From NCBI RefSeq assembly GCF_000019225.1, contig NC_010995.1, positions 3,542,501 through 3,606,500 on the forward strand: a stretch of 64,000 bases of DNA. Reading direction: 5' to 3'. Origin of the DNA: Cellvibrio japonicus Ueda107. GTDB lineage: Bacteria > Pseudomonadota > Gammaproteobacteria > Pseudomonadales > Cellvibrionaceae. The position numbers and the translations under genes were made by a program. Positions within the stretch are counted from its first letter, which is position 1, and each line of letters starts with the position of its first letter. The notes beneath the pieces were generated by a model, which was given only the letters and a program-made list of their open reading frames with translations, did not search any database and was not told the DNA's origin. Of the stretch, positions 35,016 through 43,355 are shown piece by piece.

Positions 35016-36512
35016 ATGAACAACAAACCTGTACTGGAACTGCGGGGAATCCACAAAATATTCCCCGGTGTCCACGCCTTAAAAGGTGTGGACTTCACCC
35101 TGCGCGCGGGCGAAATACACGCCCTGCTCGGCGAAAACGGCGCGGGCAAATCCACGCTGATCAAAGTCATGACCGGTGTATACCAGCGCGATGGTGGCGA
35201 TATTGTATTAGAGGGCCAGGCGATTCACCCCAATAACACGGGAGACGCCCAGGTATTGGGTATTAGCACGGTGTATCAGGAAGTGAACCTGCTGCCCAAC
35301 CTGACCGTGGCACAAAACCTGTACCTGGGGCGCGAGCCGCGCCGCTTGGGCTTGATCCACTGGCAACAGGTCAACCGCGATGCGGCGGCCTTGCTCAAGG
35401 GTTATGACCTGGACATAGACGTCACCCAACCCCTATCCAGTTATTCCATTGCCGTGCAGCAACTGATTGCCATTGCACGCGGTGTCTCCATGTCCGCCAA
35501 GGTGTTAATCCTCGACGAGCCAACGGCCAGCCTCGACGCCGATGAAGTGCAATCTCTGTTCCGCATCATGCGCGATTTAAAAGCGCGCGGTATCGGCATT
35601 GTGTTTGTTACCCACTTCCTCGACCAGGTGTATGCCGTGTGTGATCGCATCACTATTTTGCGCAGCGCGGAACGGGTCGGTGAATTCGAGGCGGCAAGCC
35701 TGTCGCGCGCGGAATTGATCGGCCATATGCTCGGTAAAGAATTGGCGGCACTGGGTGAACACAGACCGCAACAAACCCAGGGTGGAGGCGAAGCTTTATT
35801 AACCGCCACGGCACTCAGCCACAACACCAACATGGCGCCGATGGATGTACAGGTGCGCAAGGGCGAAGTGGTTGGCCTGGCAGGGCTTTTAGGCTCGGGC
35901 CGCACCGAACTCTGTCGCCTGCTGTTTGCGATTGATAAAAAACACGGCGGCACTATCCGGTTTAACGGTGCAGACGTTCACTTTCGCTCGCCGCGCGATG
36001 CGATGATTGCCGGCATGGGCCTGTGCCCCGAAGACCGCAAACACGACGGGATCCTCGGCCCACTTTCCATTCGCGAAAATATGATCCTCGCCCGCCAGAT
36101 CAAACAGGGCTGGTGGAAATACATAGGTCGCAAAGAGCAGGAAGCCATCGCCAACCAATACGTTAAGGAATTGAATATTGCCACCTCGGATATTGAAAAA
36201 CCCATCGAACAACTCAGCGGCGGCAACCAGCAAAAAGTGATCCTCGCCCGCTGGCTTGCAGCCAATCCATCGCTGTTGATCCTCGATGAACCGACACGCG
36301 GCATCGACATAGGCGCACACGCGGAAATTATCCGCCTGATTCGCACGCTTTGCGATCAGGGCCTGGCCCTGGTGGTCGCCTCCTCCGAACTGGAAGAGCT
36401 GGTGGCCTTCAGCAATAAAGTAGTGGTATTGCGCGACCGTAAAAAAGTCGCGCAACTGGACGCCGATGACATTAACCCGCAACGCATTATGCAAGCCATT
36501 GCATCGGCCTGA
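35016..36512 (+). CDS. Sugar ABC transporter ATP-binding protein, tandem ATPase (YtfR-like)
   Basis: 498 residues containing two fused ABC domains, as in monosaccharide importers RbsA, AraG and YtfR. The N-terminal half has Walker A GENGAGKS (~38-45) and Walker B LILDEPTASLD, with a weak signature (YSIAVQQLIAIARG). The C-terminal half has a degenerate Walker A (GLLGSGRTE), a canonical signature LSGGNQQKV, and LLILDEPTRGID. One catalytic-like and one degenerate site is normal for this subfamily. It couples ATP hydrolysis to sugar import on the inner face of the membrane. It lies 112 bp after the binding-protein gene and 14 bp before the first permease gene. Confidence 0.93.
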   Translation: MNNKPVLELRGIHKIFPGVHALKGVDFTLRAGEIHALLGENGAGKSTLIKVMTGVYQRDGGDIVLEGQAIHPNNTGDAQVLGISTVYQEVNLLPNLTVAQNLYLGREPRRLGLIHWQQVNRDAAALLKGYDLDIDVTQPLSSYSIAVQQLIAIARGVSMSAKVLILDEPTASLDADEVQSLFRIMRDLKARGIGIVFVTHFLDQVYAVCDRITILRSAERVGEFEAASLSRAELIGHMLGKELAALGEHRPQQTQGGGEALLTATALSHNTNMAPMDVQVRKGEVVGLAGLLGSGRTELCRLLFAIDKKHGGTIRFNGADVHFRSPRDAMIAGMGLCPEDRKHDGILGPLSIRENMILARQIKQGWWKYIGRKEQEAIANQYVKELNIATSDIEKPIEQLSGGNQQKVILARWLAANPSLLILDEPTRGIDIGAHAEIIRLIRTLCDQGLALVVASSELEELVAFSNKVVVLRDRKKVAQLDADDINPQRIMQAIASA

Positions 36513-36526
36513 GTGACGAGGAATTT

Positions 36527-37543
36527 ATGACATCCCATCAAAACCTGCGCCGCTATCTCTGGCCCTGTGTCGGATTGCTGGTGCTGATTGCGATCAATGC
36601 CCTGATCGCGCCGGAATTTTTTCACCTGGAATTTAAAGACGGACGGCTCTACGGCAGCCTGATCGATGTACTCAATCGCGCGGCACCGGTCGCCTTACTG
36701 GCCATCGGTATGTCACTGGTGATTGCCACCGGTGGTGTGGACTTATCGGTCGGCTCCATCATGGCGATTGCCGGTGCGGTCAGTGCCTATTGCCTCACCC
36801 AGGGCAGCAGCAACCTGGCGTTTATTATCGGCGCTGGACTGGGCGCGGGGCTGGTTGCCGGAATCATCAACGGTTTCCTGGTCGGTTACATGAGTATCCA
36901 GCCGATTGTGGCCACATTAATTCTCATGGTCGCAGGACGTGGTATTGCCCAGTTGATTAACGAAGGCCAGATAGTGACATTCGATCACGCCGGTTTTGCC
37001 TTTTTAGGCACCGGCAGTTTCCTCGGATTGCCCTTCCCCATTGTGCTGGTCATCATCACTTTTGCGCTTGTGCAATTACTCACTCGCCGCACCGCATTGG
37101 GTTTGTATATCGAAGCCGTAGGTGCGAATCCGTCTGCCAGCCATTACATGGGTTTGAATGCAAAGGCGATCAAACTGAGTGTGTATTGTGTCGCCGCACT
37201 GTGTGCGGCCCTGGCGGGGATGATTGCCGCCGCCGACATCAAAGGTTCCGATGCCAACAACGCCGGGTTATGGCTGGAGCTGGATGCGATTCTCGCCGTG
37301 GTGATCGGCGGCGCTTCACTGATGGGCGGTCGCTTTTCACTGGCACTGGCGATTATCGGTGCACTGATTATCCAGACCCTGACCGTAACGATTATCCTCA
37401 GCGGTATTCCGCCCAAGTACAACCTGCTGATCAAAGCTGTTGCCATTATCCTGGTACTGCTGTTGCAATCGCCCCGCTTCCAGCAACAACTCAGCCACTT
37501 CAAATTACGCAAGCGATCATCCCAGGGAGCCAGTCGTGCTTAA
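36527..37543 (+). CDS. Sugar ABC transporter permease (YtfT-like)
   Basis: 338 residues, about nine or ten membrane segments, starting behind GACGAGGAATTT. The BPD_transp_2 family signature is clear: LLAIGMSLVIATGGVDLSVGS near the N terminus and LDAILAVVIGGASLMGGRFSL toward the C terminus, which contacts the ATPase. It forms a heterodimeric channel with the next gene product (YjfF-like), as in the E. coli YtfT-YjfF pair. The 3' end overlaps the start of the next gene by 8 bp. Confidence 0.93.
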   Translation: MTSHQNLRRYLWPCVGLLVLIAINALIAPEFFHLEFKDGRLYGSLIDVLNRAAPVALLAIGMSLVIATGGVDLSVGSIMAIAGAVSAYCLTQGSSNLAFIIGAGLGAGLVAGIINGFLVGYMSIQPIVATLILMVAGRGIAQLINEGQIVTFDHAGFAFLGTGSFLGLPFPIVLVIITFALVQLLTRRTALGLYIEAVGANPSASHYMGLNAKAIKLSVYCVAALCAALAGMIAAADIKGSDANNAGLWLELDAILAVVIGGASLMGGRFSLALAIIGALIIQTLTVTIILSGIPPKYNLLIKAVAIILVLLLQSPRFQQQLSHFKLRKRSSQGASRA

Positions 37544-38492
37544 TCGTAAATTTATTCCACTGATCGTTACCTGCTGCCTGTTCTTTTTATTGTTTGGCAT
37601 AGGCTCCGTACAATTTGAAGGCTTCGGCAGTGCGCGGGTCTTTTTCAATCTGCTCAGCGATAATGCCTTTTTAATTATCGCCGCGGTGGGCATGACGTTT
37701 GTGATCCTGTCCGGTGGTATTGACCTGTCTGTCGGCGCCGTGATTGCCCTGACCGGTGTGGTATGCAGTGTACTGATCAGCCAATACCAATGGCATCCGC
37801 TGCTGGCATTTCCGGTGGTATTGGTGGGCGGCACCCTGTTTGGCGCGGCTATGGGTGCCATCATCCATTACTACAGGATGCAACCGTTTATCGTCACTCT
37901 CGCTGGCATGTTTTTCGCGCGCGGCCTGGCCAGTGTCATCAGCGAAGAATCCATTCCCATTGATCACACCTTCTATAACGACTTTTCGGCATTCGGGTTT
38001 GAAGTATTCGATGGTGCCTGGATCGGCAGCTCAACGATCATCTGCCTGCTGGTACTGTTGATCGCCATCGTCATTGCCCACTACACGCGCTTTGGCGGCC
38101 GTGTTTACGCACTGGGCGGCGATGCCAACTCAGCCGCGCTGATGGGGATTCCGCTGGCACAAACCACTATCGCTATTTATGCCATCAGCAGCCTGCTCGC
38201 CACCCTCGCCGGCATTATTTATTCCTTCTACACCTTTTCCGGCTACTCCCTGGCCGCCGTAGGTGTGGAACTGGATGCAATTGCAGCGGTAGTCATTGGC
38301 GGAACCCTGCTGACCGGTGGTTACGGCTACCTGTTCGGCACCCTGATCGGGGTATTGATTATGGGTGTGGTGCAAACCTACATTTCCTTCGACGGTACCC
38401 TCAGCAGCTGGTGGACCAAGATAGTGATTGGTTTACTGTTATTTTGTTTTATCGCGCTGCAACAATTGCTGGTCAAAACCAGGAACCCTTAA
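37536..38492 (+). CDS. Sugar ABC transporter permease (YjfF-like)
   Basis: 318 residues from GTG 37536, chosen because AGGGAG stands 6 nt upstream and the first membrane helix begins within ten residues; the open frame runs 32 codons further upstream without membrane character. It has the BPD_transp_2 motifs VGMTFVILSGGIDLSVGAVIAL and LDAIAAVVIGGTLLTGGYGYL. Two distinct permeases with one tandem ATPase and one binding protein is exactly the YtfQRT-YjfF layout. The gene overlaps the previous permease gene and is followed by a terminator, so it ends the operon. Confidence 0.92.
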   Translation: MLNRKFIPLIVTCCLFFLLFGIGSVQFEGFGSARVFFNLLSDNAFLIIAAVGMTFVILSGGIDLSVGAVIALTGVVCSVLISQYQWHPLLAFPVVLVGGTLFGAAMGAIIHYYRMQPFIVTLAGMFFARGLASVISEESIPIDHTFYNDFSAFGFEVFDGAWIGSSTIICLLVLLIAIVIAHYTRFGGRVYALGGDANSAALMGIPLAQTTIAIYAISSLLATLAGIIYSFYTFSGYSLAAVGVELDAIAAVVIGGTLLTGGYGYLFGTLIGVLIMGVVQTYISFDGTLSSWWTKIVIGLLLFCFIALQQLLVKTRNP

Positions 38493-38500
38493 CGCCTCCA

Positions 38501-38525
38501 GGGCGGCATTCGCCGCCCTTCTATC
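38501..38525 (+). terminator. Terminator of the sugar ABC operon
   Basis: An 8-bp perfect GC stem (AGGGCGGC at 38501-38508, GCCGCCCT at 38513-38520) with an ATTC loop starts 8 bp after the last permease stop. The trailing tract is short (TCTAT), but the stem is strong. Confidence 0.7.
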
Positions 38526-38634
38526 GCCAAAGTGAAACTGCACTACACTAATCTTGACGATTCAGTTTTGTACCCCTGTAAATGACAGGGGTAGAATCCT
38601 GTAAGACCACTACATTGGCTGTAGAGAGCGGCCC

Positions 38635-39540
38635 TTGAATACTGCCCTTAAGAAAGCACACTGGCTTATCCTGCTGTTGACATTGGTGACTCCCCTATGG
38701 GCAGGTGCCGGGCAAACTATTGTCGCCGCCGTCGATGAAGACATTATTCAGGATTACCAACTGTTTGTCGGAACGCGCGATCCCTTAAAGATCACGCACT
38801 TCGCCGGCCCGGGTGCGCGCCGGGACGTGGTGGAACTGGTGCTGCTGCAACAGGCATTGCATTTGGGTGGCTACCAGGGAAGTGTCACACTGCGCCCGGA
38901 AAACAGTTACCTGCGCATTTTAAAATTGGTTAATGATGGCCAAGTGGCCATTTCCGGCGCCCCCAAATGGCTTGAGGATATGCAACCCTACGAGGACCAG
39001 ATTTACATTAGCAGTGCAATCGTCCATGAAGGCGATTTTATCGTTGGCATCTATACCCGCCCGGATAACCGCAAAGCACTCGACGCCACCAGCCTTGATA
39101 AAGTCCGTCAATTAACTGCCGCATCCAATAGCCACTGGAAAGCGGACGTCAGCACACTGAAATCCCTGGGCATAGGACGAATTTATTACTCCACCTATTG
39201 GGTGCAGATAGTGCGCATGGTAGTCGCAGGGCGAGCCGATATCACCTTAGCGCCGTTTCAAAGCACGCCGGGAATGAAAATAAAGGTCAACAACCTTGCG
39301 TTGGTCCCCATCCCCGGCATCAAAGTATCACTACCCGGAAGCCGCCACTGGCCGGTTAGCAAACAGCATCCACAAGGTGAAGCTATTTTTAATGCGCTGC
39401 AAAAAGGCATTGCCATATTGGAGGCCAATCATATTATTCGCCAGGCTTACGAAGAATGCGGCTTTTTTCATCCAGGCGTACAGGATTGGCAATTACTGAA
39501 CGCCCCCCATGCATCTACCACACAACCGATAACACATTGA
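38635..39540 (+). CDS. Orphan periplasmic solute-binding-like protein (SBP_bac_3 type)
   Basis: 301 residues from TTG 38635 with GAGAG upstream. The signal peptide is ~1-26 (WLILLLTLVTPLWAGA). The mature part has the look of an amino-acid-type binding protein: LLQQALHLGGYQGSVTLRPE, then RILKLVNDGQVAISGAP and VRMVVAGRADITLAPFQS. The last matches the family's second-lobe motif. No ATPase or permease gene accompanies it, so it may be a stand-alone sensor or enzyme-like member rather than a transporter part. It is monocistronic, with a terminator just before it. The ligand is unknown. Confidence 0.7.
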   Translation: MNTALKKAHWLILLLTLVTPLWAGAGQTIVAAVDEDIIQDYQLFVGTRDPLKITHFAGPGARRDVVELVLLQQALHLGGYQGSVTLRPENSYLRILKLVNDGQVAISGAPKWLEDMQPYEDQIYISSAIVHEGDFIVGIYTRPDNRKALDATSLDKVRQLTAASNSHWKADVSTLKSLGIGRIYYSTYWVQIVRMVVAGRADITLAPFQSTPGMKIKVNNLALVPIPGIKVSLPGSRHWPVSKQHPQGEAIFNALQKGIAILEANHIIRQAYEECGFFHPGVQDWQLLNAPHASTTQPITH

Positions 39541-39717
39541 GAACCACCAGAACATTGCGCCCAAGCGATGTTCAGTACATTTCCCTACCGATCTGAAATG
39601 GACACATAAAAAAACAACCCCCCTGTTACGACTCGCTACAATTTGCACACTGAATATGGCTTACACTCGCCAGGCGTTATTGTTAGCCATGCCCCAAAAG
39701 CCATTAAGGATTCTGTG

Positions 39718-40962
39718 ATGCCGGCCCGTATCGAAGCCCTGATTAACAGCCTCTACCGCAGTGAGTCGCGGCGTGTGCTGGCCAGCCTGATCCGCTTGCT
39801 CAAGGACTTTGACCTGGCGGAAGAGGCAACCCAGGAGGCATTTACCGCCGCACTGCACCAATGGCCCCATGAAGGCGTCCCCCAAAATCCGCGCGCCTGG
39901 CTGGTATCTACCGGCCGCTTTAAGGCAATTGACCAGTTGCGCCGACGCGCGCGTTTCCAGACAACCCTGGATGATGTTGTCGACGAGTTGGAAGAGGCCA
40001 TTAGCGATGGCGAGGATTGGGATGAACAGCTGTTTGCCGATGACCAATTGCGGCTTATTTTCACCTGTTGCCACCCCAGCCTGGCTCCCGAAGCCCAGTT
40101 GGCCCTGACCCTGCGCGAAGTCTGCGGCCTGACCACCGAAGCCATTGCGCGCGCCTTCCTTACCACCCCCAGTACCCTGGCGCAGCGGATTGTGCGCGCC
40201 AAAGCCAAGATCCGCGATGCCAATATCCCCTACGAAATCCCTGGCCGGGAACAATTACCGGAACGATTATCGGCAGTCCTGCGGGTTATTTATCTTGTTT
40301 TTAATGAAGGCTATTCCGCCTCCTCTGGCGAGAACCTGATTCGCCACGACCTAACCCTGGAGGCCATTCGCCTGGGACGCTTATTGGTGCAACTGATGCC
40401 GGAGCCTGAAGCACAGGGGCTACTGGCACTGATGCTGATCCAGCAGGCGCGCGCCGCGGCACGGCAGGATGAACAGGGGGATTTGATTCGCCTGGAAGAC
40501 CAGGATCGACGCCTGTGGAACCATGCGCAAATTGCAGAGGGCTCGGCCCTGATCCGGCAGGCGTTTAATCGGGGTGGCGCCGGTATCTACAGTGTCCAAG
40601 CCGCCATAGCGGCGGTGCATGGTGAATCACCCAGCTTTGCGCAAACCGACTGGCATGAGATTGTCGGGCTCTACGATTTGCTGCTCCGCCTGACCCCCAG
40701 CCCCATCGTAGAACTGAATCGCGCTGTCGCCGTCGCCATGCGCGATGGCCCGGCAAGTGGTTTGAGCCTGATCGAAGCGCTGGCCGAACGCGGCCACCTG
40801 AAAGATTACTACCTGTTCCACGCTGCGCGCGCTGACCTGCTCCAGCAACTGGGGCAGCTGGATGCCGCCCAACAAGCCTATCGCCTGGCCCTGGCGCTGA
40901 CCGAACAGGCGGCTGAACAACGCTTCCTGCAGCGCCGCCTGACAGCGCTGGGAGCCGGATAG
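39718..40962 (+). CDS. ECF42-type RNA polymerase sigma factor with C-terminal TPR extension
   Basis: 414 residues from ATG 39718, with TAAGGA about 8 nt upstream; the frame runs 25 codons further. Sigma region 2 is at ~15-85 (LIRLLKDFDLAEEATQEAF, RAWLVSTGRFKAIDQLRRRA) and region 4 at ~125-180 (LALTLREVCGLTTEAIARAF, TPSTLAQRIVRAKAKI). A ~230-residue extension follows, with LRVIYLVFNEGYSAS and a helical repeat tail (LFHAARADLLQQLGQLDAAQ). This long form is the ECF42 group, which lacks a classical anti-sigma factor and is linked to DGPF/YCII-domain genes. Such a gene lies at 42421. The sigma factor probably drives the small-gene cluster downstream. Its stop is 1 bp from the convergent GFA gene. 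Confidence 0.9.
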   Translation: MPARIEALINSLYRSESRRVLASLIRLLKDFDLAEEATQEAFTAALHQWPHEGVPQNPRAWLVSTGRFKAIDQLRRRARFQTTLDDVVDELEEAISDGEDWDEQLFADDQLRLIFTCCHPSLAPEAQLALTLREVCGLTTEAIARAFLTTPSTLAQRIVRAKAKIRDANIPYEIPGREQLPERLSAVLRVIYLVFNEGYSASSGENLIRHDLTLEAIRLGRLLVQLMPEPEAQGLLALMLIQQARAAARQDEQGDLIRLEDQDRRLWNHAQIAEGSALIRQAFNRGGAGIYSVQAAIAAVHGESPSFAQTDWHEIVGLYDLLLRLTPSPIVELNRAVAVAMRDGPASGLSLIEALAERGHLKDYYLFHAARADLLQQLGQLDAAQQAYRLALALTEQAAEQRFLQRRLTALGAG

Positions 40963-40963
40963 G

Positions 40964-41311
40964 TCAGACATCACGCCCGCTGTAATGGGTAATCAGGATA
41001 GCATCCAGGTCTATCCCCTCCAGGCAGCGAATATTGATGGCAGCCATGGCATTGCCTTTGGGGTCAACACCTTCCGCATAGGGGGCAACCCCGCAGACCT
41101 GGCAAAACTTATGCTTGATCACATGCCGGTTGAAGGTATAGGTTCCCACCTGTTCCCCACTGGTTGCCAGGTGAAAATGGTCGCGAGGCACAAACCATAA
41201 TAAGGAGCCTTTACGCTGACAGATCGAACAGTTACAGGAGAGCGCCCCCTCCAGCGCCCCTTCAACATCGAACCGGATATTGCCACAGTGGCAGCTGCCT
41301 TGATAAACCAT
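40964..41311 (-). CDS. GFA-family (glutathione-dependent formaldehyde-activating-like) zinc protein
   Basis: 115 residues from ATG 41311, behind GAGAGGAAATACCC. It has the MVYQGSCHCGNIRFDVEG start and Cys sets CHCG, CNCSICQRKG and FCQVCGV, which are the two zinc sites of the GFA (Mss4-like) fold. Family members include putative S-hydroxymethylglutathione synthases, but most have no proven activity. It is convergent with the sigma factor gene with no room for a terminator between them, and is otherwise on the opposite strand to the cluster. It may still belong to the same stress-type gene set. Confidence 0.85.
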   Translation of the reverse strand: MVYQGSCHCGNIRFDVEGALEGALSCNCSICQRKGSLLWFVPRDHFHLATSGEQVGTYTFNRHVIKHKFCQVCGVAPYAEGVDPKGNAMAAINIRCLEGIDLDAILITHYSGRDV

Positions 41312-41429
41312 GGGTATTTCCTCTCGGAGTGGATGATTTAAAAAAAATGAAAAAAATTTCACCGCTATTGTCGAATAACCGGGCGTGAAATCGACTAGGG
41401 AGAGACAATCACTTCAAGGAACCATCCTT

Positions 41430-41540
41430 ATGCAAAAAATTACGCCATTTCTCTGGTTCAATGACAGGGCGGAAGAAGCGATACATTTTTATACACGTAT
41501 TTTTAGCAACTCCGCCATACTGGCCCATTACCTGAACTGA
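41430..41540 (+). pseudogene. Truncated PhnB/3-demethylubiquinone methyltransferase-like (VOC) fragment
   Basis: A 36-codon open frame begins at ATG 41430 behind AAGGAACCATCCTT. It encodes MQKITPFLWFNDRAEEAIHF and YTRIFSNSAILAHYLN, then TGA. The first ~30 residues are the standard N terminus of PhnB-like VOC proteins, which are normally ~150 residues; the rest is missing. It is a remnant left with its translation start, 24 bp before the DUF1428 gene. Its company fits, since PhnB-like genes are common neighbours of ECF42 and DGPF genes. Confidence 0.75.
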
Positions 41541-41564
41541 TAACATCACCACAGGAGAAAGATC

Positions 41565-41927
41565 ATGACTCATTATGTTGACGGTTTTTTACTGCCCATT
41601 GCTCCCGAGAAACTCACTGAATACCAAAAAATGGCCGACAAGGCCGGGGCGGTCTGGAAAGACCATGGCGCTATCGCCTATTGGGAGTGCGTGGGCGATG
41701 ATTTTAATTGCCACGACATGACTTCCTTCCGCCAGGCCGCTGGTTGTAAGGATAACGAGACGGTGGTTATTGCCTGGATTATTTACCCATCGCGCGAAGA
41801 GCGCGACCGTATCAATGCGGCGGTGATGGCTGACCCGCGCCTGAGCGACATGTGTAATGACGACTCCATCTTCGATTACAAGCGCATGGCCTATGCCGGC
41901 TTTCGCGAGCTTGTGCGTCACGACTGA
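41565..41927 (+). CDS. DUF1428 (YbaA-like) protein
   Basis: 120 residues, start ATG 41565 behind CAGGAGAAAGATC. Family hallmarks are MTHYVDGFLLPIAPEKLTEY, GAIAYWECVGDDF, VVIAWIIYPSREERDRINA and MAYAGFRELV. This family has a ferredoxin-like dimeric alpha/beta barrel fold and no established activity. It belongs to the run of small plus-strand genes behind the ECF sigma factor. The broken PhnB-like fragment immediately precedes it. Confidence 0.88.
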   Translation: MTHYVDGFLLPIAPEKLTEYQKMADKAGAVWKDHGAIAYWECVGDDFNCHDMTSFRQAAGCKDNETVVIAWIIYPSREERDRINAAVMADPRLSDMCNDDSIFDYKRMAYAGFRELVRHD

Positions 41928-41984
41928 CGCACAAGCCCTGCTAATACACCATTCCTTTCAACAGCTATTGGGAACCTATTGCTT

Positions 41985-42389
41985 ATGAACACGCAAATTT
42001 TCGTCAACCTGCCGGTCAAGAACCTGGATAAATCCAAGGCATTCTTTTCACACCTGGGGTACAGCTTTAATCCGCAATTTACCGACCAAAATGCGGCGTG
42101 CATGGTAATCAGCGAACATATTTACGCCATGTTATTGACCGAGCCCTTTTTCCAGGGCTTTACCAAAAAGGCCATTGCCGATGCACACACCAGCAAAGAA
42201 GTGTTGATCTGCCTCTCGTGCGAGAGCCGCGAGGAAGTCGACACCCTGGTAAAAAAAGCCCTTGAGGCCGGTGGCGGTAACCCCATAGAGCCGCAAGACC
42301 ATGGGTTTATGTACTATCACGGTTTTGAAGACCTGGATGGGCACCATTGGGAAGTCATGTACATGGACCCCAATCACGTCCAGCAATAA
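41985..42389 (+). CDS. VOC-family (glyoxalase/bleomycin-resistance-like) protein
   Basis: 134 residues from ATG 41985. The sequence MNTQIFVNLPVKNLDKSKAF followed by FSHLGYSFNPQFTD, and the C-terminal DLDGHHWEVMYMDP, give the two beta-alpha-beta-beta-beta modules of a VOC fold. The closing Glu (HHWEVM) is in the usual metal-ligand position. VOC proteins of this subfamily are mostly uncharacterised. The gene sits between the DUF1428 and DGPF genes and is probably co-expressed with them under the ECF sigma factor. Confidence 0.85.
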   Translation: MNTQIFVNLPVKNLDKSKAFFSHLGYSFNPQFTDQNAACMVISEHIYAMLLTEPFFQGFTKKAIADAHTSKEVLICLSCESREEVDTLVKKALEAGGGNPIEPQDHGFMYYHGFEDLDGHHWEVMYMDPNHVQQ

Positions 42390-42420
42390 ATACCCACCAG
42401 CCTATTCAGCCGAGGAAGTT

Positions 42421-42807
42421 ATGAAATACCTGTGCCTTGTTTATTACGATGAAAAGATTATCAACGCCATGACCGCCGATGAGTGGCAGTCACTCAATCG
42501 CGAGTGTGTCGCCTGTGTGGAGTCCTTGCGCAACAGCGGCCATATGGTTGGCGGCAATGCCTTGCACTCGATCACCACCGCCACCAGCCTGCGAGTGCGC
42601 GATGGCAAACCCATGATTACCGATGGCCCGTTTGCCGAAACCAAAGAACAGTTGGCCGGATTCTATTTACTGGATGCACGCGACCTCAACGAGGCCCTGC
42701 AATTGGCCAGCAAAATTCCACCTGCGCGCCTGGGTACCATCGAGGTTCGACCGGTGCGCGAACTGGACCCCGAAAAAGATGAGCGATTCGAACAACAATT
42801 TGCATAG
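42421..42807 (+). CDS. DGPF/YCII-domain protein, ECF42 partner
   Basis: 128 residues from ATG 42421, set by GAGGAAGTT; the open frame extends upstream but overlaps the VOC gene. It has MKYLCLVYYDEKIINAMTAD, then the DGPF signature in MITDGPFAETKEQLAGFYLL and the tail LASKIPPARLGTIEVRPVRE. DGPF proteins are the conserved companions of ECF41/ECF42 sigma factors and are thought to be part of the response the sigma controls; the biochemical role is unknown. Its last 29 bp overlap the next gene. Confidence 0.9.
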   Translation: MKYLCLVYYDEKIINAMTADEWQSLNRECVACVESLRNSGHMVGGNALHSITTATSLRVRDGKPMITDGPFAETKEQLAGFYLLDARDLNEALQLASKIPPARLGTIEVRPVRELDPEKDERFEQQFA

Positions 42808-43297
42808 CACACAACAAACCTATATCCCTGAACCACGTATTGAGCGCAGTGGGCCATTACTGATCGCAGGTCTGTGCCAGCCCCTGGACAGCGAGGCATT
42901 CACACGTATACCGCAACTCTGGCAAGACTTTACCAGCCAGTGGAACCAACTGGCCCAGCGCGTGGGCGAAGTCAATTACGGGCTGTGCATGCGCGCCGAT
43001 GCCGGTGCTATTCACTATCTTGCGGGCTGTACGCTATGGGATTTCGACAACTTACCCGCAGCCCTCAGCCGTTTTGTAATTCCCTTGCAAGACTATGCGG
43101 TATTTCACCACGAGGGACATGTATCCACTATTCGCCACACAATAGATGCTATTTTTGATCGCTGGCTACCCCAAGCCAGGTTCCAATTGGCAACACAACA
43201 GTCACTGCACTTTTTTGAGCGCTATGGCGAAGCCTTTGATCCTGTTACCGGTGAGGGCGATATCGAAATCTGGGTTCCGGTGCTGGAAAAAACCTGA
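42779..43297 (+). CDS. GyrI-like / AraC effector-binding-domain protein
   Basis: 172 residues from ATG 42779, which lies inside the end of the DGPF gene, so translation is probably coupled. It shows GyrI-like features: PEPRIERSGPLLIAGLCQPL, LWQDFTSQWNQLAQRVGEV, YGLCMRAD, and C-terminal GEAFDPVTGEGDIEIWVPVL, the standard strand ending of the effector-binding domain. There is no DNA-binding part. Stand-alone members bind small hydrophobic ligands or hydrolyse toxic cyclopropanoid compounds. It is the last gene of the ECF42 cluster and is followed by a bidirectional terminator. Confidence 0.87.
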   Translation: MSDSNNNLHSTQQTYIPEPRIERSGPLLIAGLCQPLDSEAFTRIPQLWQDFTSQWNQLAQRVGEVNYGLCMRADAGAIHYLAGCTLWDFDNLPAALSRFVIPLQDYAVFHHEGHVSTIRHTIDAIFDRWLPQARFQLATQQSLHFFERYGEAFDPVTGEGDIEIWVPVLEKT

Positions 43298-43307
43298 GCC
43301 ATAAACA

Positions 43308-43337
43308 AAAAAGCGCTCCATCCGGAGCGCCTTTTTA
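43308..43337. terminator. Bidirectional terminator
   Basis: A 7-bp stem GCGCTCC/GGAGCGC (43313-43319, 43324-43330) with an ATCC loop is flanked by AAAAAA on the left and CTTTTT on the right. It lies between the converging GyrI-like gene (stop 43297) and tubulin-like gene (stop 43356) and serves both. Confidence 0.85.
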
Positions 43338-43355
43338 CAACGGACACCACCACCG

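Noticed and set aside
39643..39717. Upstream 25-codon extension of the ECF sigma factor frame
   Set aside because: The ATG at 39718 has a good ribosome site and the family N terminus (sigma region 2) begins just after it.
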